In this document: one piece after another, positions 50,052 to 62,625 of the stretch | Layout: each line of letters begins with the position of its first letter | Position numbering within the stretch: position 1 is the stretch's first letter | NCBI GenBank assembly: GCA_030141605.1 | Contig: JAQGDQ010000287.1 | Span: 149,501-213,500 of the forward strand | Reading direction: 5' to 3' | Length of the DNA stretch: 64,000 nt | Source of the DNA: Tubiluchus corallicola | Lineage: Eukaryota; Priapulida; Priapulimorpha; Priapulimorphida; Tubiluchidae | Translations under genes and position numbers: made by a program | The notes under the pieces: model-generated | What the model was told of the DNA's origin: nothing | Seen by the model: the letters and a program-made list of their open reading frames with translations, nothing else | Database searches by the model: none

Positions 50052-52164
50052 TTAATCGAGTTCGTAACCCAATGATATTAATGATGCAATTTTATTATAC
50101 GCCCGACGTTGATAAATAACGCAAATAAATCTTGGCTGCTTTACGCCAACGTTATTGCACTTGCGTACGGGAGTGGAGCAGTGAAACGGGTTGCGTGCAA
50201 AATACATTGCTGCTTGCTTGTCCCATTAATTTTAGACAAGTATAATATATTATTTAATCTGACGTATACCTGAAACAGCTATACTAAAGTTTGCACTATA
50301 TATTTAGGTGTGGAATGTGTATTACACGTACGTACGCTCTGCAGTCACGCACACCGTGCCGTGCTTTGCTATATATTACATATGAAATGTTTTTACTATT
50401 AAGCATTAGTACTTAAAGGACAAGAAAAGGGGTACGTAAAGTAGGTTTCGGAAAAATCGCGTTAAAAAATTATATTACTTTATAGCAATTTTATGCGTAT
50501 ATCTTAAACGCGCTGAAAGGAATTTTAGTTTGTTCTCATTTTAAATCTACCGCAATGCTGTTCCGAAGTCGCCATTACATGACGTCACCACGCAAACGTA
50601 AATCAGGGGAAGAAAAGGAAATGTTAAATTATGACCCAAAACACTTTCCGTGCAAATTTATATTACTTAGATTTTCGCTTACCTACTAGAAAGACTTATG
50701 TAACTAGAAAAGAAAACTATTAATTATTTAAAATGTTTTCATCAATTGGTAAAGCACCACTCAGTAACCAAAAACATATTTTTAATCTTATTGACAAGAT
50801 ACTGTAATTTTAAATTTTATTTATTTGGAGACTTGCGCGCTACGAATGTTCTGACTGTTTTTTCAAACTTTACAAAATGTTATCTAAACTTGTTTCAAAT
50901 GACCTGTCGTGAAAATGGCTGCGTCTAACGGTCATCCGGGAGTTTAAATTTACATGTTTTATACAGCGTGACTGCCGATTGAAGTTCTGCATGCAAAAAG
51001 GCAGTATGTAAGCGATATAAAATTTCAAAAAGAATTTTTTAAGCTTTATGTTTATGAAGGGTTTTCTTGTGCGTTAATTACTTTGTAGTTCAAAAGCTTT
51101 TACAAGCGATAAAATAGCGGCTTAGCGTCTACATATATTGATAACATACGTACAGACTAAAATTGTGTCTACACTGTGTGTACCAACGATAACGGCAAAT
51201 GTCTTTGCTGGATGGTCTATTTATCAGCTCTAGTCAGACGTCACATTTATTTATATAGCAATAAACAAAAAAGATCAGCAAGAAACAGAGTGAGTGACAA
51301 ACGCTTTCAAACAGAAATGCAAATTTTAGGTCGGGCAAACGTTAAGTAAGAATGTAGCTCAGGCAGTGACTTGAGCTCTCACACGTGTTTACAATCATAG
51401 CGTAAGAATTTTATCTGTGAAAGGATCTGTGACTAGCTACCTGCCGGAACCTGAAAACAGCACGACTCCAATGTATTTTCAGAATTGCCTCTATTTAAAA
51501 TATTCATTCAGTGCAGATCTACTAGTCATCAGTGAGAATTTCTGATAAAAATCGTGATAAAATATGAGTAATACGTTCGCAGAAAGAAAGTAGTGCGTCG
51601 ACAAAGAAAGTAGTGCGTCGGCAAAGAAAGTAGGTGTTAGGACTTTAAATAGTAAAAACAGTTGAAGGCATTTTAACAAGGTCCGATGTCAATCCCTCTT
51701 TTTGGCTGTAGATTAAACTAGCTTCCAGATGTCCTAATGCTATTGAATGTTAACGTACGAAATTGCAGTGATTAGTAAAATTGAATTTGGGGGTTAGTAA
51801 ATATTAAAAGCAGTTATTTTTGTACATACCGCGTTTTATATGTATTTAGTAAAACTGTTTGAAACGCAGGTAAAAGTTAATGTCTCCGGAGAAAGCTCAA
51901 CACTAGCATTGAAGAATTAGTGACTGCCTTTCCTAGAAAATATACATTAGACATCTTTTTCTGCTGTGTTCTAAGTGTTCGGGTATTGTTAAGAAATTCT
52001 CAGAACAATTTTAGACGTTAGGAGTTTAACGGACACAAAATGATGCATATTTCGGTACCTATTATGATACAATCTGTCGTTTTAATACGTTTTTACAAGA
52101 AAATAGAACAGTTTTTTAATGTATAAACTATGTATAATGAAATACACTTGGGATGCTCTGCCCT

Positions 52165-52960
52165 GCATGATAAAAGCACAAAAAACACTCTTCATAAAAA
52201 AACTAAAGAAATCGCTTTCAAATGTTATATCACATGCTGTCTTACTGCGCACAGAGCTTGCATCAGCAGTACTTAACGTTGTAACGTTGTATAAGACTAG
52301 TAAATTTAAAGTCCCGCGATAACCGTTAAGCACAGATGTTTTAAGTCGTTCGAAAGAAGTTTAGACGATGTACCAATCAGACCATTTGTAGCACACACAA
52401 ATGTACATGGGTGTAGGCGGTGCTGTTGGATTGTGTGCTACAAGGATGAAATCTGGAGCCTGCTCTGTCATGTTGAGCTAGTATCTCAGCTGGCACAGAA
52501 TTGGAGTACTAATCGAGGTCTCTGGTTCAAATCCCGACTAGGCCAGAATTTTGCAGGTCTCGTTTTTCTAACTCATTACCCGCAATAAGCAATAATTGCT
52601 AAAAATAAACCACAGTGGTTTATAAACACTCTGGTATCACAGTCATATTCACAGTCATAATAATAAAGTCAATTAATTTGTGTTGTTTCAAATGTTTTCA
52701 CTGTTTCTTTCACTAACTAAGCAAGTGTTAAACTTATTTTATATTGCCAATGAGAACAATAATGAGTTTTTTTTTGGTGACTCAGTGGCGCACACGAAAA
52801 TGGCAACGCGATGCCGTTTTATCACTTGGCTCGAATATTTCAAATTAGTAAGTATTTTCTTATCCGACTACGTAAGTCTTATACAGGCGTAGTATTAAGC
52901 ATTGTAATTTTATGTGACAAATTCTTTGGGATCTACATTAAAATTCCCTTTTCTTCCCCC
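52165..52960 (+). repeat. Dispersed repeat family, copy B, interrupted
   Basis: It matches copy A at 10795-11265 in order: CTTACTGCGCACAGAGCTTG, TTTAAAGTCCCGCGATAACC, CATTTGTAGCACACAC, then after an interruption TTTGGTGACTCAGTGG and AAAATTCCCTTTTC. About 290 nt (roughly 52408-52700) have no counterpart in copy A and contain a tRNA-like sequence. Confidence 0.65.
52465..52560 (+). mobile_element. tRNA-derived SINE head nested in repeat copy B
   Basis: AGCTAGTATCTCAGCTGGC (box A region), AATTGGAGTACTAATCGAGG (anticodon-arm-like) and TCTGGTTCAAATCCCGACTA (box B and T-arm) form a tRNA-like outline. The acceptor stem is imperfect and non-tRNA sequence follows, so it is a SINE head rather than a tRNA gene. 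Confidence 0.6.
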
Positions 52961-53569
52961 TTCAAGCTGATTTTTATCTGAACAGTGAACAGGAACAGTC
53001 GCCTTCGCTTTGGGGTCAACAGTATAATAGCAAGTATAGTATTAATAGCGGTATTACTCACAGCGGTATAATTACCAACTGCAGTAATGGAGGTGGAAGC
53101 AAAGATTACTTAATAGTTCTATTAACTGTATAATTAGGTAACTTGACTCATATGGGAAGCTTATCATTACCACTACATTTATAAGACAAGAAATATGCGT
53201 TTACACACATCAGTGGACACATCAATAAATACATTAACAAATATGATATTATAGAAAAATAAAACAGATAATGCACTCCAATTTTTCTAAAATAAGTAAT
53301 AACAATTCTGCGAGGTCATAACAAGCGGCGATTGTGACGGTGGCAGCAGCAGCAGCAGCAACAGCGACAACAAAGTTAACCGGTTTTTACTAATTATCAG
53401 AAAGAATTTTGGGTAAATGACTTACATTACTAATTACTCAGAAATGAGTTAAACAGTAAGTAGGTGAATGGCAACCTGAAATAACGAAAACGGAAAAGAG
53501 GAAGGAGAAAAAAGAAAAAGAATAAGTGAGGCATAAACAGTGAAGTAGGAATGACGTGATGAGCTAATT

Positions 53570-53850
53570 AATGTATGGTAAAATGAAAGAATGAATGAAT
53601 GAATAAGAAATGGATGAATAAAACAACAAACGAGTACAGTAATAAAAAAATGAATGAAAGTATGAAACAATAATGACTGCATGAACGATGGATTTGATAA
53701 GGAGTGAATGAATAACAAACATATGAATGAACGAAAGAAAAAATAAAAAATGAATTAAAAATGAATGTATAAACGATTGCATACAAAATTTTGTAAATGT
53801 GGGAATGACTGAATGAAGAAAGAATAAAAAATGTATGAAGAAATAACCAG
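53570..53850. repeat. Degenerate (GAAT)n region
   Basis: GAATGAATGAATGAAT and related GTATGAA and GAATAAA tetramers are scattered over about 280 nt, similar to the block at 18640-18805. Minus-strand FIHS-rich frames are artefacts. Confidence 0.85.
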
Positions 53851-54149
53851 TAGCCAGTCAATTTCTTTTATTTTAAAACAAATGCACTTAATAACGTCTC
53901 TAAGCACACGCGCTGAAACATGGTTTACACACACACACTTCTACTTCAGGCAATGCGCTTAGGCCATAAAATGCCTATAATGTGTTTTCAACTAGGATAA
54001 TAAAACCCCTGGTACATAGTTTTATGGTCCCAATACAAATACTTGCGCCCGGGACTAGTAATGAGCTGTTAATAGCGGAAAACAGCGTAGGGCTGTAATC
54101 ATACGTTGTCACGAGTGTCATCTGTCAATCAGACGGCTGGCGCTGCGTC

Positions 54150-54782
<633 letters not shown>

Positions 54783-55969
54783 CAGGTAATTAGTAGAACA
54801 ACTGGGCAAAACGTTCAAAACATACTAAAAATGGAAAAAACGTTTCGAGACTAAAGTAAAAACTTCAAAAATGTCAAGATTCCAAGGTCTGCAGTGTTAA
54901 CCGACAGGGTGTAGTGCAGTGCAAGCAGGAACTGCAGTATGCACAATGACATTTATTCCAGCAAAAGTTTTATGCATGTCTAAGTTAGGATGAAATCATT
55001 AGACATGTTTTATTATCTTGATAATCAGATTCTGCACCTCTGTAAAACACTTAAACACATTTTACAACTCTTCTACAAACATAGTGCTTTTTTATTGATT
55101 TATGTAATCACACTGATGTATACTTTATCTTGTTGAAATTTGCCCTATAGACAGCTAAACTGCAGACCTGCAGAACAAGAGCTTGTTCATCTATTTTTTC
55201 CTCGGGTCACTTATCTATGAAGTTTTTCGCCAGCAAATTGCTTCTCTGTTAATTTCAACTTCAGCTTTTTCAAGAAAAACAGCAACACAGCATTCTAATA
55301 CACTAACAAATTAGTTTCCTATTCCATTTCCTGTATAAAAATGTTTTGCAGTTAAAATTTAAACGTTAGGCTAGCTTCAGCTTTCAGAAAACTGAGGTAT
55401 CGGTTCTAATCTTTCACGTGTTTGTTACTATTTTTTCCAAGCTCCAATGAAAAACTGTGAGTTTATTTTATCATTATCAACAGTCATTTTCGCAAATTTC
55501 CATCATTTTTTGACAAATTGACAAAACCACCAATTTCCACAAATTAAGTGGAGCACATATATGAAAGTATGCTTACGTATAATAGAACTTTTACTGCACA
55601 ATGAAAGGAGATACGAATGATGCAAAGTCACAAACTTGACACGCACTTCAACGCTCAATATTTATACAGAATCCCACATTCAAGGCAAACTTATCAATGA
55701 CTGACCGCTGCTTACACTACGAGTCATTTGAAACCCAATACAAGAGAAAGTGTGAACTGGACCCACCCGGCAGATACAGTTCTCAAGTCCCCTGACTATA
55801 TCATTTTCACATCCATCATCCAGAATACCAGTCCTCTAACAACTTGTCAATTCAAACTGCAGTAAATCACTTGACAGGACGCGCGTGCAATTGCTAATTA
55901 CGCTAAACTACACTTCCGAATAAAAGTTTGCTGCAAAACAGTTGAATTGAACTAATTACAGTCACGCAG

Positions 55970-56670
55970 CAATCGCTTAATTCGAATTTCTCAAATTTAA
56001 TTTCTATTGATTTAGGTTCCGTATACTAATTGCAGTCAAACAGTAAGTCGCTTAATTCGAATTTTTCAAATTTCATTTCTATGTATTCGTTTACAGTACA
56101 CTAACTGCAGTCGAAAACAAAGTCGGCAAACTCGTTTAATCCGAATTTTACCAATTTAATTTCTATGAATTCAAGTACAGTACATTAATTACAGTCAAAA
56201 ACTAAGTCGGCAGTCACTTAATTCGAATTTTACAAATTTAATTTCAATGGACTCAAGTAGTGTACACTAATTGCAGTCAAAAACAAAGTTCGCAAACTCG
56301 TTTAATTCGAATTTTACAAATTTAATTTCTATGAATTCAAGTACAGCACATTAATTACAGTCAAAAACTAAGTCGGCAGTCACTTAATTCGAATTTTACA
56401 AATTTAATTTCTATGAATTCAAGTACAGCACATTAATTACAGTCAAAAACTAAGTCGGCAGTCACTTAATTCGAATTTTACAAATTTAATTTCTATGAAT
56501 TAAAGTACAGTACATTAATTACAGTCAGTAACTAAGTCAACAGTCGCTTATTTCGCATTTTTCAAATTTCATTTTTATGGATTCAAGCATAGTAATTCCA
56601 CGCAGTAGCTTGTTCAATTCAAATTTTTCATTACGATCACACAGTAAGCCGCTTAATGCGAATTTTTCAA
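55970..56670. repeat. 82-bp tandem repeat, about eight copies
   Basis: The unit is CACTTAATTCGAATTTTACA, AATTTAATTTCTATGAATTC, AAGTACAGCACATTAATTAC, AGTCAAAAACTAAGTCGGCA, GT. Central copies at 56382 and 56464 are almost identical, and both ends are more diverged, a typical minisatellite pattern. TTCGAA occurs once per unit. Confidence 0.9.
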
Positions 56671-59024
56671 CTTTTTCAAAGTTTTGAGCATGGTCAGTCA
56701 CTTGCAAAATTGCTGATTGGATAAGACCACAGTTAGATAAGCAAAACTAAATAAGTCGGATACCGATATATACAGTCATCTAAAACCACTTAACTAAAAT
56801 TAGGTGACTGTTCATGACGCATAGATACCTATTTATAAGCATAACTGCAACGCGTGCATGACTGTGATATTCCAGCCGTTCTAAATGCAGACCAGACCGG
56901 GGATTTGGCAGTTTAATTGCAGTTCAACTCGAACAAATTTTCTTAACTAAATCGTTCATCATTTTGAATGTCCACGTATTTTATCCTCTACACGTCAGAA
57001 AAAGGTGAAACTTATGAAGAAGAATTCTGTTTTTAGAGATGCTGAACGAAACAAAGATCGTGGATAAGAAGGATTATGCCCAGTGTCGTCCTTCAAAACA
57101 TCCTCAGCAAATCTCTTGTTTATACGTGTTCGAGACTGACAATGTAGTCCAGTACGGCTCTATTATTGGACGGCAAACTTTGGGCTTTCGTAGATCTCCA
57201 ACACAAATATTAGCTGTACGTTTACATCTACTTTGCTCGTTGTCTGTTTACATCGCTGGAAGAATAAAAACCTCAAAATCCAATAAACGCATCAGCAGTT
57301 TACATTGCACGGCTCAATGCCCAGACTTCAAAAACATGCACTTACACAGTTATGGGCAATAAATAATATTTCAGAGTATAAATACTGTAGTTTGAAATTT
57401 ATATTGTAGTTGATTTACTTAGACATATTAGCACCCCTGAACTTTTGATAACCAGCAAAACACAAGAAACAAGCGTCAGTAATTTGAAACCAATTTACGC
57501 AAATAGCTTGCTGATGATCTTTGTTCACGTATAGAAAACGTATCAGTTGTAAACTAGATAGAAATGAACATTTTGTAAAATATCAACGTTTGGACAACTG
57601 GATGCGTCTCTGTCCAACTTTAAATAAAAGCTCAATCACCAACCTTTCGGATACATGTGTACTAGCATACAGTATTGTTTCCATTTTTTGCTATGGGAAC
57701 TAGTGTTTTGATGTGTAGACATGGGTGGTAGAAATTTCACTTGGGAAATTTCCTGTTGGTAGATTTCACTTGGGAAAATGGATCGAAAGGGCTGCCTTGT
57801 TCATGTGAATTTTTTTGAATTATATATACATACATACATATATATTATTTATTTCGCAAAAAGGTAAATACTACATCTTACACAGTTGCAATCGTAAATT
57901 AGTTCATCTGCACAATATTTACATAAATTATACTGATTAGTAAACAACTTTTATAATTACCGTCTATGTACAGAAGTCAAGTACTATGACATTTAATTGA
58001 TTAGCAGACTTAGCTACACCTCTTTTGCATCATTATCTGTATATACAAAGCTCTGTATTACTGTCCGTGTTATTTTGAATTGGAAACCGTATTTGATATT
58101 ACTGTGGTTAATCCGGCGATTGGAAGTTTAGTTTTGATGAATTTTGTAAATCAGAGGTTATAAAATCACCCAAATTGCAAATATTGGGTTATCAGAAATA
58201 ACCCGATCTGCAGAGTTCTCAAACTTTTTTCTCTACTAACTATCGCACCTACACTAATTAAGATATTGCTCATATTAGCTTGCAAGTATTTTATAATGTG
58301 TGTGACAAACTTATTTCACAGTCTCGCACGACCGTAGAAATATCCCGCAACACGAACATTTTATGCTGTTTTGTAAATCTATACCTCCGCTATTCTGCTA
58401 CGCGAAAAAACTTCGACCAATAATAATTTTACAACGTGCCAAATATAACACATAGAGTCTTCATATGCCATATATTAAGCCTCTTCGCGCGCTATTTATT
58501 ATGTTTTAACAAGTGTAACAACGTGCTAAACTTTACCCAAAGGCTTGTTAATAAAAAGCCTCGAAACTAAATTTAAAGCGCGCTTCTATATTCATGTAAC
58601 AGTTTTCGATGTACAGCATAGCAAAAAGTTCCAAAATTGAAATTCAAAGTTGTGCTTTTATACGTTATAATCGTGCAAGCAGCAAGCTATCGATGTACAG
58701 CATCGCTATCTCGGCTTATCAACGCATTTTTCAGGCGTCAGGGAGTAATGTTTGAATTTGTATAGTGCAGTGTAAACATTTTTTCCTGTTATCTTGTCGG
58801 ATCTATGTGAACTGCAGAGACTTAAGTACACATTCATCTCAGCACAATGTTGACATGGTTTACCTGCAGTTTTAATCTCTGCTTTATTATTCATTGCATG
58901 TAAATACACCACTATTAGAATCACGAAATTAACAGTTTCTCGACTGCACTGTTCTGGTGCGCAATTCATTGTGCTGGTTCGTAATGCATTGTGGTATTAA
59001 CGAAAGTAAACAGTCTTCATAAAC

Positions 59025-59375
59025 ATAGCTAAAAAATCCGTCCTGAAATTTCACATCACTTTCAGGTTGTCTTATTGCATGCATAGCTTGCATTAACAGT
59101 AACGCTGTATAAAACTTTTTGATTTAAACTCCCGCGATGACCATAAGGTGCAACAATTTTAATGGTAAGGCGTTTGAAACAAGTTTAACTAAGATGACAG
59201 TCAGCTCTCACTTAAGAAAAGACATGGCTTTTATTCAGCTACAACATCTGCAACATTTCGACATGTTTACGTGTCATGCTCACGCAACAAATCAGCTAAA
59301 TAAAAATACAGCGTAAAAACGTATGACTTAGTATGGAAACTTCTTTCGGACATTCACTTTTCTTCCCCTTTAAGT
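59025..59375 (+). repeat. Dispersed repeat family, copy C
   Basis: CTTATTGCATGCATAGCTTG, CATTAACAGTAACGCTGTA, TTTAAACTCCCGCGATGACC and CACTTTTCTTCCCCTTT correspond to blocks of copies A and B. It is shorter and lacks the middle block. Confidence 0.55.
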
Positions 59376-60429
59376 CAACAAGTTACCAGCAAGTCACAAT
59401 ATGGCTACGAAAATCAGTAATTTTAAATTTTTAAAGATGTTACTGGTAATACATTTCAAAACCCAATTTAAATTTCTTGACATCTTAGGCTATAATTTGT
59501 AGAAGTTTATCAGTGTTAAGAACTAGTTCCCCTTACTTCTCTAACAAGGAAAATAATAATTTCAATTCCAAGTTCCAGCGAATCAAAAGAACTAATTCAA
59601 ATTCCTAGTTCCTAGTTAATTTTTAAGTAATTAAATTTAGTTTTAAGCATCTCTGTGACGAAAGAACTGATTTAAGTTCGTAATTCCATTAACACTGGAA
59701 CTAATCCGGAATGCAAGGATTAGGCTACTTGCTTTCAGAACAATATTTACCGTTGTCATGGAATCAGCTTTTTCGTGAATATGCAATTTAGAACATCATC
59801 ACAGATCCATTTTTCACAAAAATTTAAAATGCGTTGCAAATCTATTGTGACGTCATAATATTAAAAGCTTATTAAAATCGAATAACTAGAACGAGAGCAG
59901 CACCACGGCGAAACAGACCTCTTTTCAGAGTTACTTCACAAGCGTGTAACCAAAAATGTACCAGTTCCAAGCACCTCAAAAGAGGTACTAATTCATTTTA
60001 TGACTTAAGATCCGTTACGATCCTGTCAAAATGTTCTCTAGCTAAAACGGTTTAAAATTCAGTAAATTCGCTGTCAAAGGCAGAGTGCTCATAACTCCAT
60101 TATGTTACCAGACGTGTCGTTGACGCCAGTTTAAACACAAAAACACGAGCTAATACAAAGACATTGAAAATCTGTGATTCAATAATGCATCGATAATAAC
60201 GCAAAGTCTTCTAGCTGGTAACACAATTATTTGAAGAAACCACAGTTCCCATGACAACGCGTTCAATATGAAGAGAGTAAATAGAGAAACCATTTTTTAC
60301 AAGTTCTGCAAATAAGTTTTTAAAACAAGCTCTCCTCGTCGCCGCTAAGATTACGAAATACGAACCAAGATGTACTTGTTCATTTTACGACTGTGCCATT
60401 GTGGCTGTTGGCAGACGCAACTGCTGTTT

Positions 60430-60925
60430 GTGCTCCAAATGGTGGTGGTGGTGGTAGTAGCGGTGATAGTGATGGTGGTGGGTGTATGGTGATGTGATTT
60501 TGTTGCAATGGTGCGTGGCGACAATAGCGGTGGTGCCCCCCAATATGATCATTATAATGATGATAATTCTACCAATATGTTATTGTGGCTGTTGGAGCTG
60601 TTGCAAGTAGTGGTGTTGGCGAAGACAGCAGAGTGTGATAATGGTGATGACAGTGGCAGCAGTGTGTGATGACAGTGGTGGCAAGTATGTGTGATGATGT
60701 TGGCGGCAGTGTGTGTGATGACAGTGGCAGCAGTGTGTGATGACGGTGGTGGCAGTGTGTGTGATGAATGTGGCGGCAGTGTGTGAGATGATGATAGCGG
60801 CAGTGTGTGATGACGGTGGCAGCGGTGTGTGTGTGTGTGTGTGATGGTGGCGGCAGTGTGTGAGATGATGATGGCGGCAGTGTGTATGATGACGGTGGTG
60901 GCGATGTGTGTGATGACAATGCCCA
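60430..60925. repeat. GTG/GAT-rich minisatellite, about 27-30 bp unit
   Basis: Units such as GATGACGGTGGCAGCAGTGTGT recur about 14 times with GTGG/GCGG and GATGATG variants and an internal (GT)n. Complementary HTLPPP and SSHTLPP frames are artefacts. Confidence 0.9.
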
Positions 60926-61099
60926 TTTCATTACATCACTATTGTTATTTGTTGTTCTGCATATGGCAATGATTATAATAATTATGATTAATTTCTATTA
61001 ATGTTGAAGTTTTCGTTTTATTTTATTTTGGTCATTGAAAATGGATAAGTAAGTTTATACCCGGAAAAATATATTTAGCCATTTACGTAACTTTTATAT

Positions 61100-61668
61100 C
61101 AGTGCAACATATTGTACATTATACTACAGTTGCAAAATTGAGTTTTATATTGAAGTTTATTTTCACAGACAAGTATAACACTGTTCTTAAAATTGTTCTT
61201 CCAGATTTCATGTATTGTCAAACGGTACAATACACGGAAAGAAGCATTCAACTTTACATAAACAAAGTTCCGTGGGAGCTTGAAAGTTTTCAATTCAACT
61301 TGCTGTAGCTTCATGGCCCCATTTGGAATGCCATGTTCACCGGATTACAGCGAGTGCATAAGCCCGTCGAATAATCCTCGCACTGAATAGTTGTGAATAG
61401 TTGTCAAACCATCTCAGTGTGTATAAACACAGCCAGCACAAAGTACCGCCTAGCCAACACAACGCACAATGCTCAACAACTGGTAGAGTAAATAAATGCT
61501 AAAGGTTGATGGAACAATTTTAATCTTAGCTTGCCACGGTCACGGCGTGGTTACAGTAACTGCTACTGCCGACTGGTAGCAACAGTAGAGCTTTTCTGCT
61601 GCGCAAGTTCTTAAACTTCTATCTACTGTACGTGTCCACAGCACAATTTGAATGCCACGTGAATGCAG
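61100..61668. other. Unique sequence between two arrays
   Basis: A 68-codon plus-strand frame (61102-61308) and an overlapping minus-strand frame occur here, without recognisable features. No gene is supported. Confidence 0.4.
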
Positions 61669-61739
61669 TAATGTGTAAGACGATAATGACGATGACGGTG
61701 GTAGTGGCGGTTTGATGGTTGTGATGATGGCAGTTTTAG

Positions 61740-62625
61740 CGCAATGCTATTGTTACTGTTGTTGTTGTTGTTGTTGTTGCTGCTGCTGCTGTTGGTGTTG
61801 TTACTGCTGTAGCTGTTGTTGTTATTGCTGCTGCTAGTGATAGTGGTGGTGGATGTAGTGGTATATATTACTGATGACGAGGGTAATGGTTGTGGTTGTG
61901 GTAAGGGCATATGGTATTGACGACGAGGGTAATGGTGGTGGTTGTGGTAAGGGTATATGGTATTGATGACGAGGGTAATGGTGGTGGTTGTGGTAAGGGT
62001 ATATGGTATTGATGACGAAGGTAATGGTGGTGGTGGTGATGATAGTGGTATATAGTATTGATAACGAGGGAACTAGTGGTGATGGTGGTAATGATGGGAG
62101 TATATAGCATCGATGACGAGTTTAATGGTGGTGGTGGTGGTAGTGATCAGAGGAGTACATAGTATTGATATCGAGGGAACTGGTGATGGTGGTGGTGATG
62201 GTAGGGGTATATAGTATCGATGACGAGGGTAATGGTGGTGGTGATGGATGAGGGAACTGTTGATGGTGATGGTGGTGATGGTAGGGGTATATAGTATCGA
62301 TGACGTGGGTAATGGTGGTGGTGGTGGTGGTGATGATGATAGGGGTATATAGTACTGATGATGAGGGAACTGGTGATGGTGTTGGTGGTGTTGGTAGAGG
62401 TATATAGTATCGATGACGAGGGTAATGGTGGTGGTGGTAGTGATGATGATAGGGGTATATAGTACTGATGACGAGGGAACTGGTGATGGTGGTTGTGGTG
62501 GTGATGGTAGGGGTATATAGTATCGATGACGAGGGTAATGGTGGTGGTGGTAGTGATTGTAGGGGTATATAGTACTGATGATGAGGGAACTGGTGATGGT
62601 ATGTGGTAGTAAGTTGTATGAGTGG
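61740..62625. repeat. (GTT/GCT)n followed by ~60-120 bp GTATATAGTAT minisatellite
   Basis: From 61745 to 61840 GTT/GCT trinucleotides dominate. From about 61890, units built of GGGGTATATAGTATCGATG, ACGAGGGTAATGGTGGTGG and GATGATGATAG recur. In 62160-62600 they alternate between a GACGAGGGTAATGG form and a GATGAGGGAACTGG form, so the true period is a dimer of about 120 bp. Confidence 0.9.

Larger units (their letters stand above)
47617..53570. other. FGFRL1 upstream intron or intergenic DNA, proximal part
   Basis: No Ig1 or signal-peptide exon could be identified. The region holds a SINE at 48.59-48.96 kb, a short plus-strand frame at 49908, and dispersed repeat copy B with a nested tRNA-like SINE at 52.17-52.96 kb. 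The rest (about 50.1-52.1 kb) is unique AT-rich DNA without recognisable genes. Confidence 0.5.
54783..60420. other. Non-coding DNA with an 82-bp tandem array and repeat copy C
   Basis: Apart from the array at 55.97-56.67 kb and repeat copy C at 59.03-59.38 kb, I find no gene. A 107-codon plus-strand frame at 57039-57362 has no recognisable motif or flanking exon pattern. Confidence 0.5.

Noticed and set aside
52465-52560. Functional tRNA gene
   Set aside because: A and B boxes are present, but the acceptor stem is poor, no terminator T-run follows closely, and non-tRNA body sequence continues.
57039-57362. 107-codon plus-strand frame
   Set aside because: No recognisable domain, signal peptide or splice context; length is within chance for this much sequence.
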